DNA of 64,000 bases from Glandiceps talaboti (taxonomy: Eukaryota > Hemichordata > Enteropneusta > Spengelidae): positions 6,321,994-6,385,993 of the forward strand of contig NC_135552.1 of NCBI RefSeq assembly GCF_964340395.1, in the 5' to 3' direction. The position numbers and the translations under genes are program-made. Under the pieces are notes generated by a model. That model searched no databases and had not been told where the DNA came from. It worked only from the letters and a program-made list of their open reading frames with translations. Of this stretch, positions 23,131-34,505 are shown one piece after another (the stretch's first letter is position 1; each line of letters starts with the position of its first letter).

Positions 23131-26100
23131 CTTCATCAGTATATTATAACATTCCTTACGGAAGGTAAAAATAAAGCAGAAGTAACCTGAATGCCTCCTG
23201 TAAGGGCAAAAGCCTAGATTTTTGTTTCTACACATATTATTGGAATACAGAATTCCAAGCTATAACTATACATAATGTAAACCTTACTTGGAACATTAAT
23301 TACATGAAACCATATAAAAGTTGAAGCTTGCACACTTAAGACATTGCCTTTGCATGTACAAAATTATCTGAAAGTGAAAGCTTGCATTCTAAAGATATTG
23401 CCTAATTATAGAAAATGATTAGGCAAATTACACATCACAATTAAAAATAGCGCAATGGCATTGTAGCACAACTGTATCCAGCTGTTGATATGGTATGGAC
23501 GTGGTGTTGTTGCTAGGCATATATGAATACATTTTTGGAATCTTTATTAACTTGCCTGCCTTTCCTACTGAATTCAAATCTTAAAAAAGAGGGTCACCAT
23601 AATCCTCAAAGAGTTAAAAATCGCCAAAAATGGGTAATATTACCAAAATCTAAATTTTCATAAATAAAGACGTTCTGAAATCATTGCATATTTTACGATA
23701 TGTTTACAGTTTCATTCTTCATTTTTCATTCCATTTTATTGTCCCACACTTACTGATATCGTCAAAAATAGTATCATCCGTTTTGAGTTATCTTGAGGGT
23801 CTATTAATTTTGCGTTCAGAATTCTGTATCTATAGAGAATCAGACGAAATCTTCTAGAATTAACTATATATTTTATCTCTATAATGGTAATTGTAGATTT
23901 GTGTCCTAGAGAATACATATGGTCACCATATTATTGTTCAGCACATGAAGCAAAATTCCCTTGTGTAAAAAGTTTTATTTAGATGCATACAGATGGTACG
24001 CGCTGTAATTAAACTCTAACTTTATGATGGGGTCATAGTATAACTCGTCTTCTTTTGTGTTCTGTTGGCAATTTTCTTCCCAATCATATGAAAAATAAGT
24101 AGAATTTGTGTGCCAAATTATATGGAATTTGAAGCGGGCATTCTTAAGTATTGAAAACCAATATTGTTTTAAATAACTAATTAAAAGTAAAAGCTATGTC
24201 AACAAACTTCAAAGGACATGTGCGCTTTGTTATAGTTGATATATATACCGCATTCTTAAGGTATGACCTAATTATCGAAAATCATTCATTATGCAAATTA
24301 CTCATTAAAACGAAATACCATACAAACAGGCTTTACAGGATATGTATGCTTACTATGGTTTATGTATATACCGAATGTGGTGGCATTTGAAGTGTACATT
24401 CTGTAGATACGGCTTAATTATTGAAAATCATTAATTATGCAAATTACTCATTAAACCCTTTTTAAAATGTCTTCGCTCGTAATCTATGAAACGTTTTCTG
24501 GTTTGGAGCACCGGTAAATACATATAGCATTGTGGCTTTCTTGTAATTGTCGTTTGAATCAGTCGTCTTCAATTGACTTCACTTCAATTTATTTTTCCTC
24601 ACTAATTATCTAGGTACCGGTCTTGTCTATTATGTTTTGCAGACAACCCCAACAGAAGCACTTTCAGTGGCAGAGTTGCATAGCAGTAGAAAGCGTTTAT
24701 TAGATGCCATATGTTACAACAATTCACGTAGTACAATATCAAATGTCAATTTGAGAAGAACAGGAATGTTTGTAGACCACAAACACAAGTTTATGTTTTG
24801 CATGATTGCAAAGGTAGGGTCTTCAAATTGGCAAAGAGCGTTCCTCAATCTCTCTGGTAGGTCGTTGAAACCAAACAGAAGTATTCATCATCATCGGGTG
24901 CCATCCCTGCGTGATATGTCACAAGCTGACCAAGAATATGCATTAAGAGAGTATGCGAAAGTGATATTTGTTCGCCATCCTTTTGAGAGACTGTTGTCGG
25001 TCTTTTTAGATAAATTTATACAAAAACCCGAGTTCTCATTTCAGAAACGATATGGTGAACAGATTCGAAATTCGCCTTCTAATACAAAATCAAATGGCTC
25101 GAGAAAGATAACATTTGATAAGTTTGTCAATTTTCTACTCCATTATCGAGTTGACAACATTCACTGGTTACCATACACAGAATTGTGTTTACCTTGCCAA
25201 ATCAAATATGACTACGTACATCGGAACGTTCGATACATTACAATCCGACGTAGAATACATATTTGGAAAGCTGAATATAAGTCTCAACTACCCAAGCAGT
25301 GCTGGTCATGCAACAAACAGTTCCAAACGAACTTTTGAATTCTACAGACAACTGACTCCGGGACAAATACTGAAACTTTATGACATGTATTCGGATGATT
25401 TTAAGATATTCCAATGCAACTTTCCATATGACTACTTGTCAAATTGTGCTAAGTGAAGGACAGTATTTTATGCTATGTTACTACAGTCAAATTTTAGTTC
25501 TGACTGTACAGTCACAAGTTTGAAATTGCTGGTTGTGAGTGGAGGATTCTCCTTCAGAGTGATGCTTTTTATACGGTGGCCCCTTCGGGAAAGTAAAATG
25601 TATGTACCCAATGTTGTGGAATTTGAAGGGTGCATTCTGTAGATACGCCCTAATTACTGAAAACATTTAAATATACAAATTACTCATGCCCTTACAGGAG
25701 GCATTCAGTTTAAATCTAGTTACACATTCAATCTAAAAGCAAAGTGGCGTTTGTTTCAATTTTCGATTTCATATTGAATTCCATCAGTGATGTTGAAAAT
25801 TTTAGCTTTTACTGGGGAAAAACAGCACCAAAGGTGTTGTGCACAACTGATTTTGAAATCCAAGCTGTTATTTTATAAAGAACTTTTATCTTTGAGTATG
25901 ACCGAGTAGTTGTGAAGTTTCAAGTTTTTTTCCAAAACTCAGAAATAATATGCATATCAATGGTTGCATATACACATCATTCTGATAAAATTTCTTCAAA
26001 TACTAATTATTTTGGCAGCGTAGCTGCTTCATGGTACGGTAAGTTTCGATCAATAATTATAAATGTCAAATTGCAGGTAGATTTTGTTATTCACTTGATG

Positions 26101-26300
26101 CTGGAAAATGAGAATTGGTACCAAAGCTTACAGAAATATGTTGGCAAAGGAGGGAATAAAGATACATACTGTGTACAACATCTTCGTGACATGGTTTCTA
26201 CCATACCATAGAAAAGCATTTGTAACTTGATTCATGTGGTAACTTCAGCAAACCTGTTTTCAAAGTGATTAAGTGTCTTTTTATGTACAAACCGATTAGC

Positions 26301-26326
26301 TCACACACACACACAGAGAGAGAGAG
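26301..26326. repeat. (CA)n(GA)n microsatellite, unit B
   Basis: A short CA then GA run. The unit C copy is a longer CA run at 47,062-47,107. Both are followed by CTTCCTTACGAAAGG. Confidence 0.85.
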
Positions 26327-26358
26327 GCATAACAATACACTTCCTTACGAAAGGTACA

Positions 26359-26992
26359 AAGGGATCAGAACATACGTCAACCAATTATAGGCCAATTTCT
26401 ATTCTTCACCTTTTGAATAAAATTTTGGAAAACATAGTTGATAATGGCTTAAGATCATTTCTGAATAATAATAAAAGTTTGAGTATCAATATGGCTCTAG
26501 AAAAAAGTACAGCACAAAACTCTGTCATTAATTTAGTGAATTATCTGCTGAAGCAATTAGACGAAGGTAGGATTACTCTTGGGATTTTCATTGATTTCTC
26601 TAAAGCTTTTGATACTATCACCCATGATATATTGTTGTCTAAACTTGCTCAGTATGGCATTAGAGGTATATCCCTGATGTGGTTTCAGGACTATTTACAT
26701 AATCGTCAGCAGTGTGTTATAATTAGTTCTCCCACTCTCGTCATCATTCTTCGATTTCAGATTGTTTACAGACGACGCCAATATTTTCCATACATTCCTT
26801 CAAAATCTAAACAACAGTGACATCTCATTGGTGAACAATGAGTTTGAAAATGTGACTGATTGGTGTACTGCAAATAAACTCACTATCAATGAGAAAAAGA
26901 CAAAATTCATATTTATTAGAGACCGTAGAAGAAGAAAAATGAATGCTAGTAGAACCTTGTTCATTTATGGAAATGTAAATATAGCAAGTTAA
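26359..26992 (+). pseudogene. LINE reverse-transcriptase fragment, unit B
   Basis: Recognisable non-LTR reverse-transcriptase blocks in order: NYRPISILHLLNKILENIV, then GIFIDFSKAFDTITHDILLS, then, after a frame change near 26,750, LFTDDANIF (the F-x-D-D catalytic box) and DWCTANKLTINEKKTKFI. The PQG-type block that should separate them is missing, so there is an internal deletion as well as a frameshift. There is no endonuclease domain and no 3' end. The style is that of CR1/L2/Jockey-type elements. The same broken copy is present in unit C, so the damage predates the B/C duplication. Confidence 0.85.
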
Positions 26993-28269
26993 CTCTACAT
27001 CTTTTGATTGCATCGTTTTTGATAACCATCCACTATGCACATATTGATATTGTAAATAAGACTACTAATATTTACATAATTTACGTATCTGAATATTAGT
27101 ATGCACTGTGCATTTATGGAAACGTAATTGAGCAAGTTAAGTCTACATCTTTTTATTGCATCGTCTTTGATAACCATCCACTGTATGTGCACATTGATAT
27201 CGTAAATAAGACTACTAATAGGAGTCATTTACATATAATTTACATATATGAGTATGCACTGTGGGGCAACTCCATGCTGAGACGATTGGTCTGCCAGATA
27301 TATTGACATAGTGGATTAGGGTAATAAAAGGAACACTTGTGTGCGTGGTCGACAGACTATAAGGTTACGGGCTCGTCAGGTAAATGACCTGAAGACATAA
27401 AATCGTGTGTTTTATATTGCTCGTAGTGTCACCATCCACTTCTTGTTAAAACTTGGTGCACGTGTAACCGACAGTATTTACTGTCTTTCCGACTCAGTAA
27501 TGACATGTCGAGATCTCTTCGCCAAACAACCATCGGCCCACCTTTATTTCAGTGCTGGCTCGGTCGCAAACTCATTTCCTCCATTCTTCAGTGACCTTGC
27601 AGCCATGTTCCTCTTCTTGACTGTTCTCATTTGGAAATACATTATTACACTCAATGCAGTGAATCTCATGCTGACAAACTGATATGATAATCTAGGGTGA
27701 TCTTTATTTGCGTATTTTGAACTGATCACTATTTAATATCGTAATTGTACTGGTGAAATTTAAATGTGTGAAATTCCCGCCGATGAAGTGAGAGAAACTT
27801 CAATAACTACCGTGGGGAATCAGGCTTGGGTTGTTGAATAAAGTGTAACCATCTCTCTCTTCTCCCCCTCCCCCCCCCCCGATTCCGTCATGCTAAAAGG
27901 TGGCCTCCCTCAACTTTCTTTCTTTAAAACACTACCCTCTACCTGTTAAAAGTAGTTCAAAACGTGGGTTAAAATGCTGTCAGAAATGTAAAAGGATATG
28001 AGTCCTACAATCAATGGTAAGGATGTAATCCCACCACTGTCACTACGTTTAATGTTTAAAAGGAATTGGTTATATTATTTTTTCACCAGTCCTCAAATGA
28101 TACATATTTCCCACTACTACCACCATGTGCATATGTGTGAAAGCACTGCATAATAAATACCTGTTTTGGATCTCATTGGCTGAGCTGAAGGCCATAATGA
28201 CCAGCTACTAGTATTAGACTGGCACACTCCTGACATTGTTGGGACCGAGGTCGATCAATATCTCCATAA

Positions 28270-28740
28270 CATTATCCCTTGTATCTTAATCTAATCTAAT
28301 CGAATCGAATCTAATTTTCTTAAATAGCGCATTCCATAAAACTATCACAATGCGCTTTACAAAGCACAGAAATACGAGTACACAACAGAACCAAGCAATG
28401 GATCTTGTTGTAGAAATAGGTTTTAAGACCTGATTTAAATGCATGGAATGTAGTGACAGTCTGTAGATACGATGGTAGAGCATTCCAAAAGCGTGGGGCG
28501 CAAAGTGCGAATGCTCTGTCACCATAATTAGCAGTATTCTTGAGTGGTTGGTGTAAGTAAATTTCGTTCCGTGAGTTACTACGTAAAGCATGGCTGGAGC
28601 TACGTCGGGTTAGCAACTGATAAAGACAGCTAGGTGCAAAACCGGGAAGGACTTTGATTGCTAAGCAGAGAATGTTCAATTCGGTTCACTGTTGTACTGG
28701 TAGCCAGTGAAACTCTTTGTGAATAGGGGTAAGGACGTCC
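28270..28740 (-). pseudogene. 5'-truncated LINE 3' end (CR1/L2-like)
   Basis: On the minus strand the frames give HKEFHWLPVQQ, then NILCLAIKVLPGFAPSCLY, then GDRAFALCAPRFWNALPSYL and FHAFKSGLKTYFY, the usual C-terminal end of CR1/L2-type ORF2. One frame change occurs near 28,680. The 3' end is followed by short AATCTAATCG-type repeats (28,288-28,316), typical of tailed L2-like elements. Confidence 0.8.
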
Positions 28741-29140
28741 TTACCCAACTGTTCCAAACCCACTCCTCTCCAGTCCTCACACCACAGCTGACAATTAATT
28801 CTTACATGGTTGTTTCGCATTTTTTTCACAATATTCAATAGCTCTTTCCACATATTCTTACACTTAGCTATTCTTCTTATTGCGCAACGATTTTTCTTAA
28901 CAGTTGTTTTCCTCAACAGAAAAGAGGTATATTAATGTGTCGAATAATATCGAGACCAAAATGGCCAAACCTCTCAGCTCGATACGAGGTCTCATGAGAA
29001 ATCTACGTGAAAGTCATGCCACTTAGATGATAGATATTCTGAAGATTTCAATTATATTAATATTGTAGTGAGTAAGAAAAAGAGCAACCTCGGCCTCCAG
29101 TTTCTGAAACATTGTAATGTTCTTTATTAGAAATTAAACC

Positions 29141-29174
29141 GACGTTTCGGTCTCACACAAGAGACTTTCTTCAG
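29141..29174 (-). ncRNA. Degenerate hammerhead-like relic
   Basis: The minus strand reads CTGAAGA, stem GTCTC/GAGAC with a short loop, then CGAAACGTC. It has the layout of the motif at 20,265, but the first box is CTGAAGA instead of CTGATGA, so it would not be an active hammerhead. Both motifs are followed about 12-20 bases later by AATAAAG, which suggests a common parent element. Confidence 0.3.
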
Positions 29175-29940
29175 TGATCTAAAATTGAAAAAATACTGTG
29201 GAACAATGATGAAATATATATATATATTATATATATGAATTATATAAAACTAAATTAAAATGTAAAACTGAGAAGAGGTATACATAAACTGGGTGAAAAT
29301 ACAAAATAAATTTGAAGTTAAAATTCAAAAACTATAAAACTGGGTGGAAGCACAAAATAAAAATGATGTAATATAATTATGTAAAAAGGGGTAGAAAAAA
29401 TATAAAAACACTTAGTACAGACTTAAAACAAGCGACCTATCGGTCAGAATAGCTCCGCTGTTTTTTTTTTTATTTAATTTTTTTATTTTGGTGACACGTA
29501 GAAGTGGTTCAGTTCTTCAGCTCTTCACTATGCAGTATTGTTTTAGCGATGCAATAAAGTGGTGAGTGGTTCATATGATGTCTCACTGTAAAACACATTT
29601 TACACAGAAGTTGGTAATGTATTGTACTTTTATACCATAGTCACCATTTTATAACAAAAATCTACTGTTATGAAAAATTGCACAAAATCTCAGAAAAAAA
29701 ATGACTGGGAAATGCACACAAGAAAAAGAAAAAAAAGAGGATTTTGAGGTTGGCTATAAATAATTCCATTGTCTTACAGCTTTAACCCTGGAAAATTTTA
29801 ATGATGAATGAAATAAACTAGGGATCTAAAATAATTTTGAGGCAATTTGAATTTCAATTTTCTAACAAATTTACCAAGTCAACAACATTCAACTTGTACA
29901 AGTTGTAGTAGATATATATAGGGAAGAAATGTATTAATCG

Positions 29941-30486
29941 CCATCTTAGTTTCCGGACGGCGACAATCCCCGCCAAGTACCAGAAAGAAAGAGAGTCATT
30001 CTGGCAGCCATACGTTACAGTGGTAACACTCGTTCATGTTCTATTACCTTTCATAAAGAAAACACAACGAAATGGTTGAAGTGATCTTTTTTTTTAAATT
30101 TCTTTTCATCACAACAACAAAATCTGCGTGATCAAAAGTGTTGTAAACTAAACCAGAAAGAATTATCGGACTGGCTAAACTTCCCGATGAACTGGAGTAA
30201 GGTCCAAGTCCAAGTAAGCCTCGATAGTACGTGAGAAAATCGTCTCAAACTAGCGATACAACTTTCAAAATATAACTTGACATGTCTTCATTTGTTAGAT
30301 TTATACAATTCAAGACGCGTTTTCACTCGAAAACAACAATTCTGTGAATAATGACACTCTGAACGCAGCGATTTCTCGGACGATGTTACCACTGTAACGT
30401 ATGGCTGACAACGACTTGCTTCCGGGTTAGTCCCTCGTGCATCCGGGTACCTGGGGTTGTCGCCGTACGGAAACTAAGAAAGATGG
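29941..30486. mobile_element. 546-bp inverted-repeat (fold-back) element
   Basis: The left end CCATCTTAGTTTCCGGACGG and right end CCGTACGGAAACTAAGAAAG are inverted. Inner blocks also match in inverse order (GCCATACGTTACAGTGGTAA near 30,008 and TTACCACTGTAACGTATGGC near 30,385). No open frame is found. Confidence 0.75.
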
Positions 30487-31384
30487 GATTTACAGTGTTT
30501 CTTGTGACCGGCGCGGCGCCTGTCAGCAGACTCGGACATTTTTTTCATCATTCCATTGTATTTAAACCTTGTACTTGACATTTCGCAATATTTATAATTC
30601 TCAACAAAATACCTCAACATGCCTCACTTCGCTCGTACTCAAAACAGCCCCTCGTGGTATGATCACTGATGACATGACGAGAGAACCTTTTCGGATTTAC
30701 ATGTAAAACGGGGAAAGATACGCAAAACATAATGCAAAGTCTGAAGTAATTATTTTTACTTGCCAAATATTTGCATTTTGGAAATGGCAAGACACGTTCA
30801 TGTCGTTTAACTTTCATGTGAACTGTCGGCCAATAAACAAAATTTGGTTGATTCACAGTCCGCAGTTAGACTGCTCTTGCATAACTTCCTTACGCAAGTT
30901 GTCTTAATTCTGGTTCACTGTCACTCCAAATTGCACGATAATATAGAATTAATCACAAGTTACATGTTATCTGAAAACATCACATTTTTATAGTGGGTCT
31001 AGCTGAAGTGAGATTTTAGTGAGTACCAAGAACGTCCTGTGCTGTTTCTTGCTGTGGAAAATTGCCCGGTCAAATGAGGTCAGCTTCAGCTTCTGGTCGA
31101 ATCAGGATAGAGTATGCAAATAAGGACGTTGCGGACTGGCTGATTATGTAGAAGGGGTGCAGAATTTGGATTTGAAGTTTACAACCCTGTTTCGAATAAA
31201 CGCTTGTCACTTCATGCATTTGGGCGCCCAATGCGTAGAATTATGACTATAGCACATATTACATTGCTTGTTTGACGTCAATAGTGTCTTTTGAAAAGTG
31301 GCAGTTTACTTAAAGTCTTGTCGACTGATTTCCAATATGGCGTCGGTCATTATGCTCATTAACATATTCATTTTTTTTTCAAAT

Positions 31385-31700
31385 TACAAAAAAAAAATCA
31401 TAAAAAATAAAAATGAAGATGTGCTGACTTGAAATTAACAAACCTGAGTAAGCTACCCCCTGCGCATCAACACACCAGATATCAAAGCAATCTGACAATA
31501 AGTTTTCACGGAGATGATGAAAATGACATTTTATGAAAAAAAATCATAAAAAATTGAAAATGGCACAGATCAACTTGGCATGAACAAATCTGAATAGCCT
31601 TCCCCAAGGGAACATGCACACCAAATATCTAAGAATACTGACTGTCACTTCCGGAGAAAATAATGAAAATATAAAAGTTTGACGGACACCTATGATTCAC
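31385..31700. repeat. Degenerate ~160-bp repeat, two units
   Basis: Two diverged units each start AAAAAAATCATAAAAAAT and contain CACACCA(A)(G)ATATC.AA and TCAC(G/T)(G/T)CCGGAGA-like words about 160 bases apart. Non-coding. Confidence 0.45.
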
Positions 31701-33647
31701 TCTACTCTCTATACTCTATACAACCTATACCTAAAGCTACGCTTTCAGCTTTCGGAGATATCCAGGTGTTAAAAAGGTGGGAAACCCCTAGATTCAAAGT
31801 CCAGAGAAACGGAAGTGATTGATGTAAGTAAACGCCTAGCCTGTAGCTGGACTGATACTTGTTCTGCTTACAAACCCTATCTACATTAATATGTTTACAG
31901 GGGATTACACACACCTTCATCAAGGACAAAGATATCATTTTTTTGTTTAAAATTTCTTCAGCAGGTTTGTTTGTCATTCAGGTCTTGTATCCAAGTTCTT
32001 GATCTTCTCTCAATTTCTTAATATGGATCTTCAGGTACTATACCTTTGGTCATATTCGTCATATTTTTGCATTAACTTTCAGTAACCTTGTAAGATTTCG
32101 TCTTCTCTTTTTGATATTGTTCCGCAGTTATTTATGCTGAGCTGAAAGTGAATTAAGGGTATCAAAGCGTATTGTTGAATTCAAGAGACCTTTAATCTTA
32201 CGATGTGTAGAGTGCAATCATCCTGCCAATTCAAAGGATGGCTTTACTTAATTCAACGTTTCTTGTGACTTGACTATATTTCTATGACCCGCCATTGAGG
32301 TTGACACGTCGTAGGTGTCAGTTTGCAAATCACATGTGGCAGTTTTTCAAGTCGCAAATGACAGTTGCAAGTCACAGGTCGCAATTTTTTAAGACGCTGT
32401 TGCTATCCTCACTGGTCTTCCATGTATTTCTTCATCATGGCGAGTTTATTTTTAGTGGACGCCCTCTATGGTAGGATGAGAGAAAAAAATCAAAACATCA
32501 CTAATCATCGGTATAAATTGTCAGATGACAACCCCACCAGTGCGTATCTTAGCGAAAATTGTCGTTTATTGTTGAAATTTGGGTAATTTAACAAAACACA
32601 TAAATAAATAGTTTCCTTCTGACTTCCTCTCTGACTTTCTGTGAGCTATTTTTCCTTTTCCATTAAAAAGACAGTTTCTTCTCTGTATTGGGGTGGTTTT
32701 CTCTTTAAATTCGTTATCTGTCATTTTCATATAACTTCTGGAAATTTCTAATTTACATGAAAATAGTGTTCTATCAACTCCATACTCGGCATAACAATCA
32801 TTATGATTTTCACTATCAGTATGTACCACTTGACACACTTCGTGCACTAAACAATTAGGAAGACGTATAGTCACTAGTCATGTCAACAAGCTTAACGTGC
32901 CGTGTGTAGTTTCTTTCTTAGTTCCTAGTTCCTTTACAAGAGCTGTGACAAAAGGAGAAGGATGACGGCTGGAAGCAGTGTCATCATGAATAATCCACTC
33001 ATTAAAGTCAACTGTAAGTATATTTGATTTTAGTTACTAGTGTGTTATAATCATTTATCTTGACGTAGGCTAAGGACATCCACTGATAGAAATACACAAG
33101 ACTGTAAATGATATCTCTATAACAAATTGAAGTTGTAACGATTTGTTTATATATATATATACTTTAATGATGACACATATTTTTGTCTAACACGAGTGTC
33201 ATATCGTTCTTCTCAAATTCTTGTTATTTTTTTTATTTGCTTACTGCCGTAAACTTGACTTTAAACGTTCAATATCTTTCTAATATCTGCAAAGTCCTGT
33301 GTGGATATTGGGCAAAGCATTTCCTGCTTTCAATAAAGTGGGCATGTTATGGGTTTTCTTTTGTGTTTCCATATTGCAAATAATCAGCTAAGAAAATAAT
33401 AGACAACAAATCCAGTTTACCCTTCCCGTCTGCCGGACTATTGTCGCAAACAATCATTTTGATATATTTAACATGTCCTAGCTTCACAGATAACATATTC
33501 CTCATTTTAGTAAATTCAATATTTTAACTACATCGCATGACCCACTTTGACTGAAAGGTCAACAGACTCTCTCAAAGATATCGGATTCAGACCACAAGAT
33601 TCCAAGCCTACTCTAGTACATGAGACGACAGTCTGCATTTCATATAT

Positions 33648-34505
33648 CAGGGCCGTAGCCTGACCAAATTACCAGGGGGGGGGGGGCAGAAATTTGTCTT
33701 GGTGCAATCATACACATTTGTCTTGGTGAAATCATATATGGTACAATGATGCATTGGAAGGAGACATCTCCAAAGGTGAAAAAAAAATTGAAAATAAGAC
33801 AGTGTAGGAGGCCATTTAGAGGCATAAAATATCAAACCATAGACATAATAAAATACCAGAATTTAAACAATCATGCTATGTATTACATATTATCTGGAAG
33901 TGTATTTTGTTGTAGCAAAGCTGAAAGATATTATGCGGATGTACACATGGTAAATGACTTCTGAAGTTTAAGTTCGTAGCTAGTTTAATAGTTTTTCAGG
34001 GCCACCAAATATTCCAAAAAGAGATCTGCCGTTTTATCAGTATGAAATGTTTTAATATAAGGAACAAGATGTAAATGAGATCGAGCGCATCTTCGGAGTC
34101 ACGAGTCACTGCATGCAGCATAGCAGGCAACCTCACGTCGAACGACCTTTTCCGTCTTTTTTTGAGTTTCACTCGCTGACATTATAATTGCGACTTGCTA
34201 TCTTCAAATGAAGGAGACTTTCAAGACTACTGTTACTCGCAGAAAATGCACAGTGCATGTGCGCAATTCTTTTGTACTTTCCCGCGCGCAAAAAAAATTA
34301 AATTGCTGCAAAATGTTACAATTTTTAACTGGACACATTTTAATTCAAAGTTAAACCAGCGTACAATAGCGATATAAGATACTCATTACCATGAGTCAGT
34401 GTACAGTCACTTAATAGTGAACTATCCATTGAAATCGCGCATGCTAGGAATCGTCACGTAAATAACGATTTTAATAGCATCGCTATGTATTCAAAAAGTA
34501 GCTTT
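33648..34505 (+). mobile_element. hAT-like element, right end deleted, unit C
   Basis: The left end CAGGGCCGTAGCCTGACC is as at 12,060. After TATTCAAAAAGTAGCTTTT the copy jumps straight to the flanking GAGAATAGTCAGTAGG, losing about 150 bp that in B holds the G/C-run terminus. Confidence 0.6.

Larger units (their letters stand above)
18840..25456 (+). pseudogene. Carbohydrate sulfotransferase, copy B, frameshifted
   Basis: The exon structure matches copies A and C: 18,840-18,912, 21,572-21,642 and 24,643-25,456, with the same phases and splice words. Exon 3 has the binding loops AKVGSSNWQRAFLNL and VRHPFERLLSVF. A 4-bp insertion (GTAC, 25,216-25,219, after ..AAATATGACTAC) then shifts the frame. 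The shifted frame stops at about 25,338, losing the conserved GTFDTL region and the C-terminal third (about 80 residues). After the insertion the original frame is intact to TGA at 25,454. Two missense differences from copy C also lie in this tail (Y to C, and the last residue M to K), which suits relaxed constraint. Intron 2 carries the 1,522-bp element. A recent loss of function is the simplest reading. A sequencing or assembly slip would restore an intact gene. Confidence 0.8.
8910..28039 (+). repeat. Tandem segmental duplication unit B
   Basis: Unit B starts at the same word as unit C (..GCCTGTAGCTGGACTGATAC at about 8,921 and 31,836). It stays collinear with C until GGTAA(G)GA(T/C)GTAATCCCACCA, where the two diverge (28,039 versus 48,816). 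Indels relative to C are a 1,349-bp insertion at 9,875, retention of a full hAT-like right end (12,910-13,060), absence of about 650 bp present in C (37,634-38,280), a 1,522-bp element at 19,505, and an (AAT)n expansion at 22,230. It carries sulfotransferase copy B and a reverse-transcriptase fragment. Confidence 0.85.
28040..31819. other. Spacer between units B and C
   Basis: This sequence has no match in unit C. It holds a minus-strand LINE remnant (28,270-28,740), a hammerhead-like relic (29,141-29,174), a short (TA)n at about 29,215, an inverted-repeat element (29,941-30,486) and a two-unit degenerate repeat of about 160 bp (31,385-31,700). No host gene is recognised. Confidence 0.5.
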
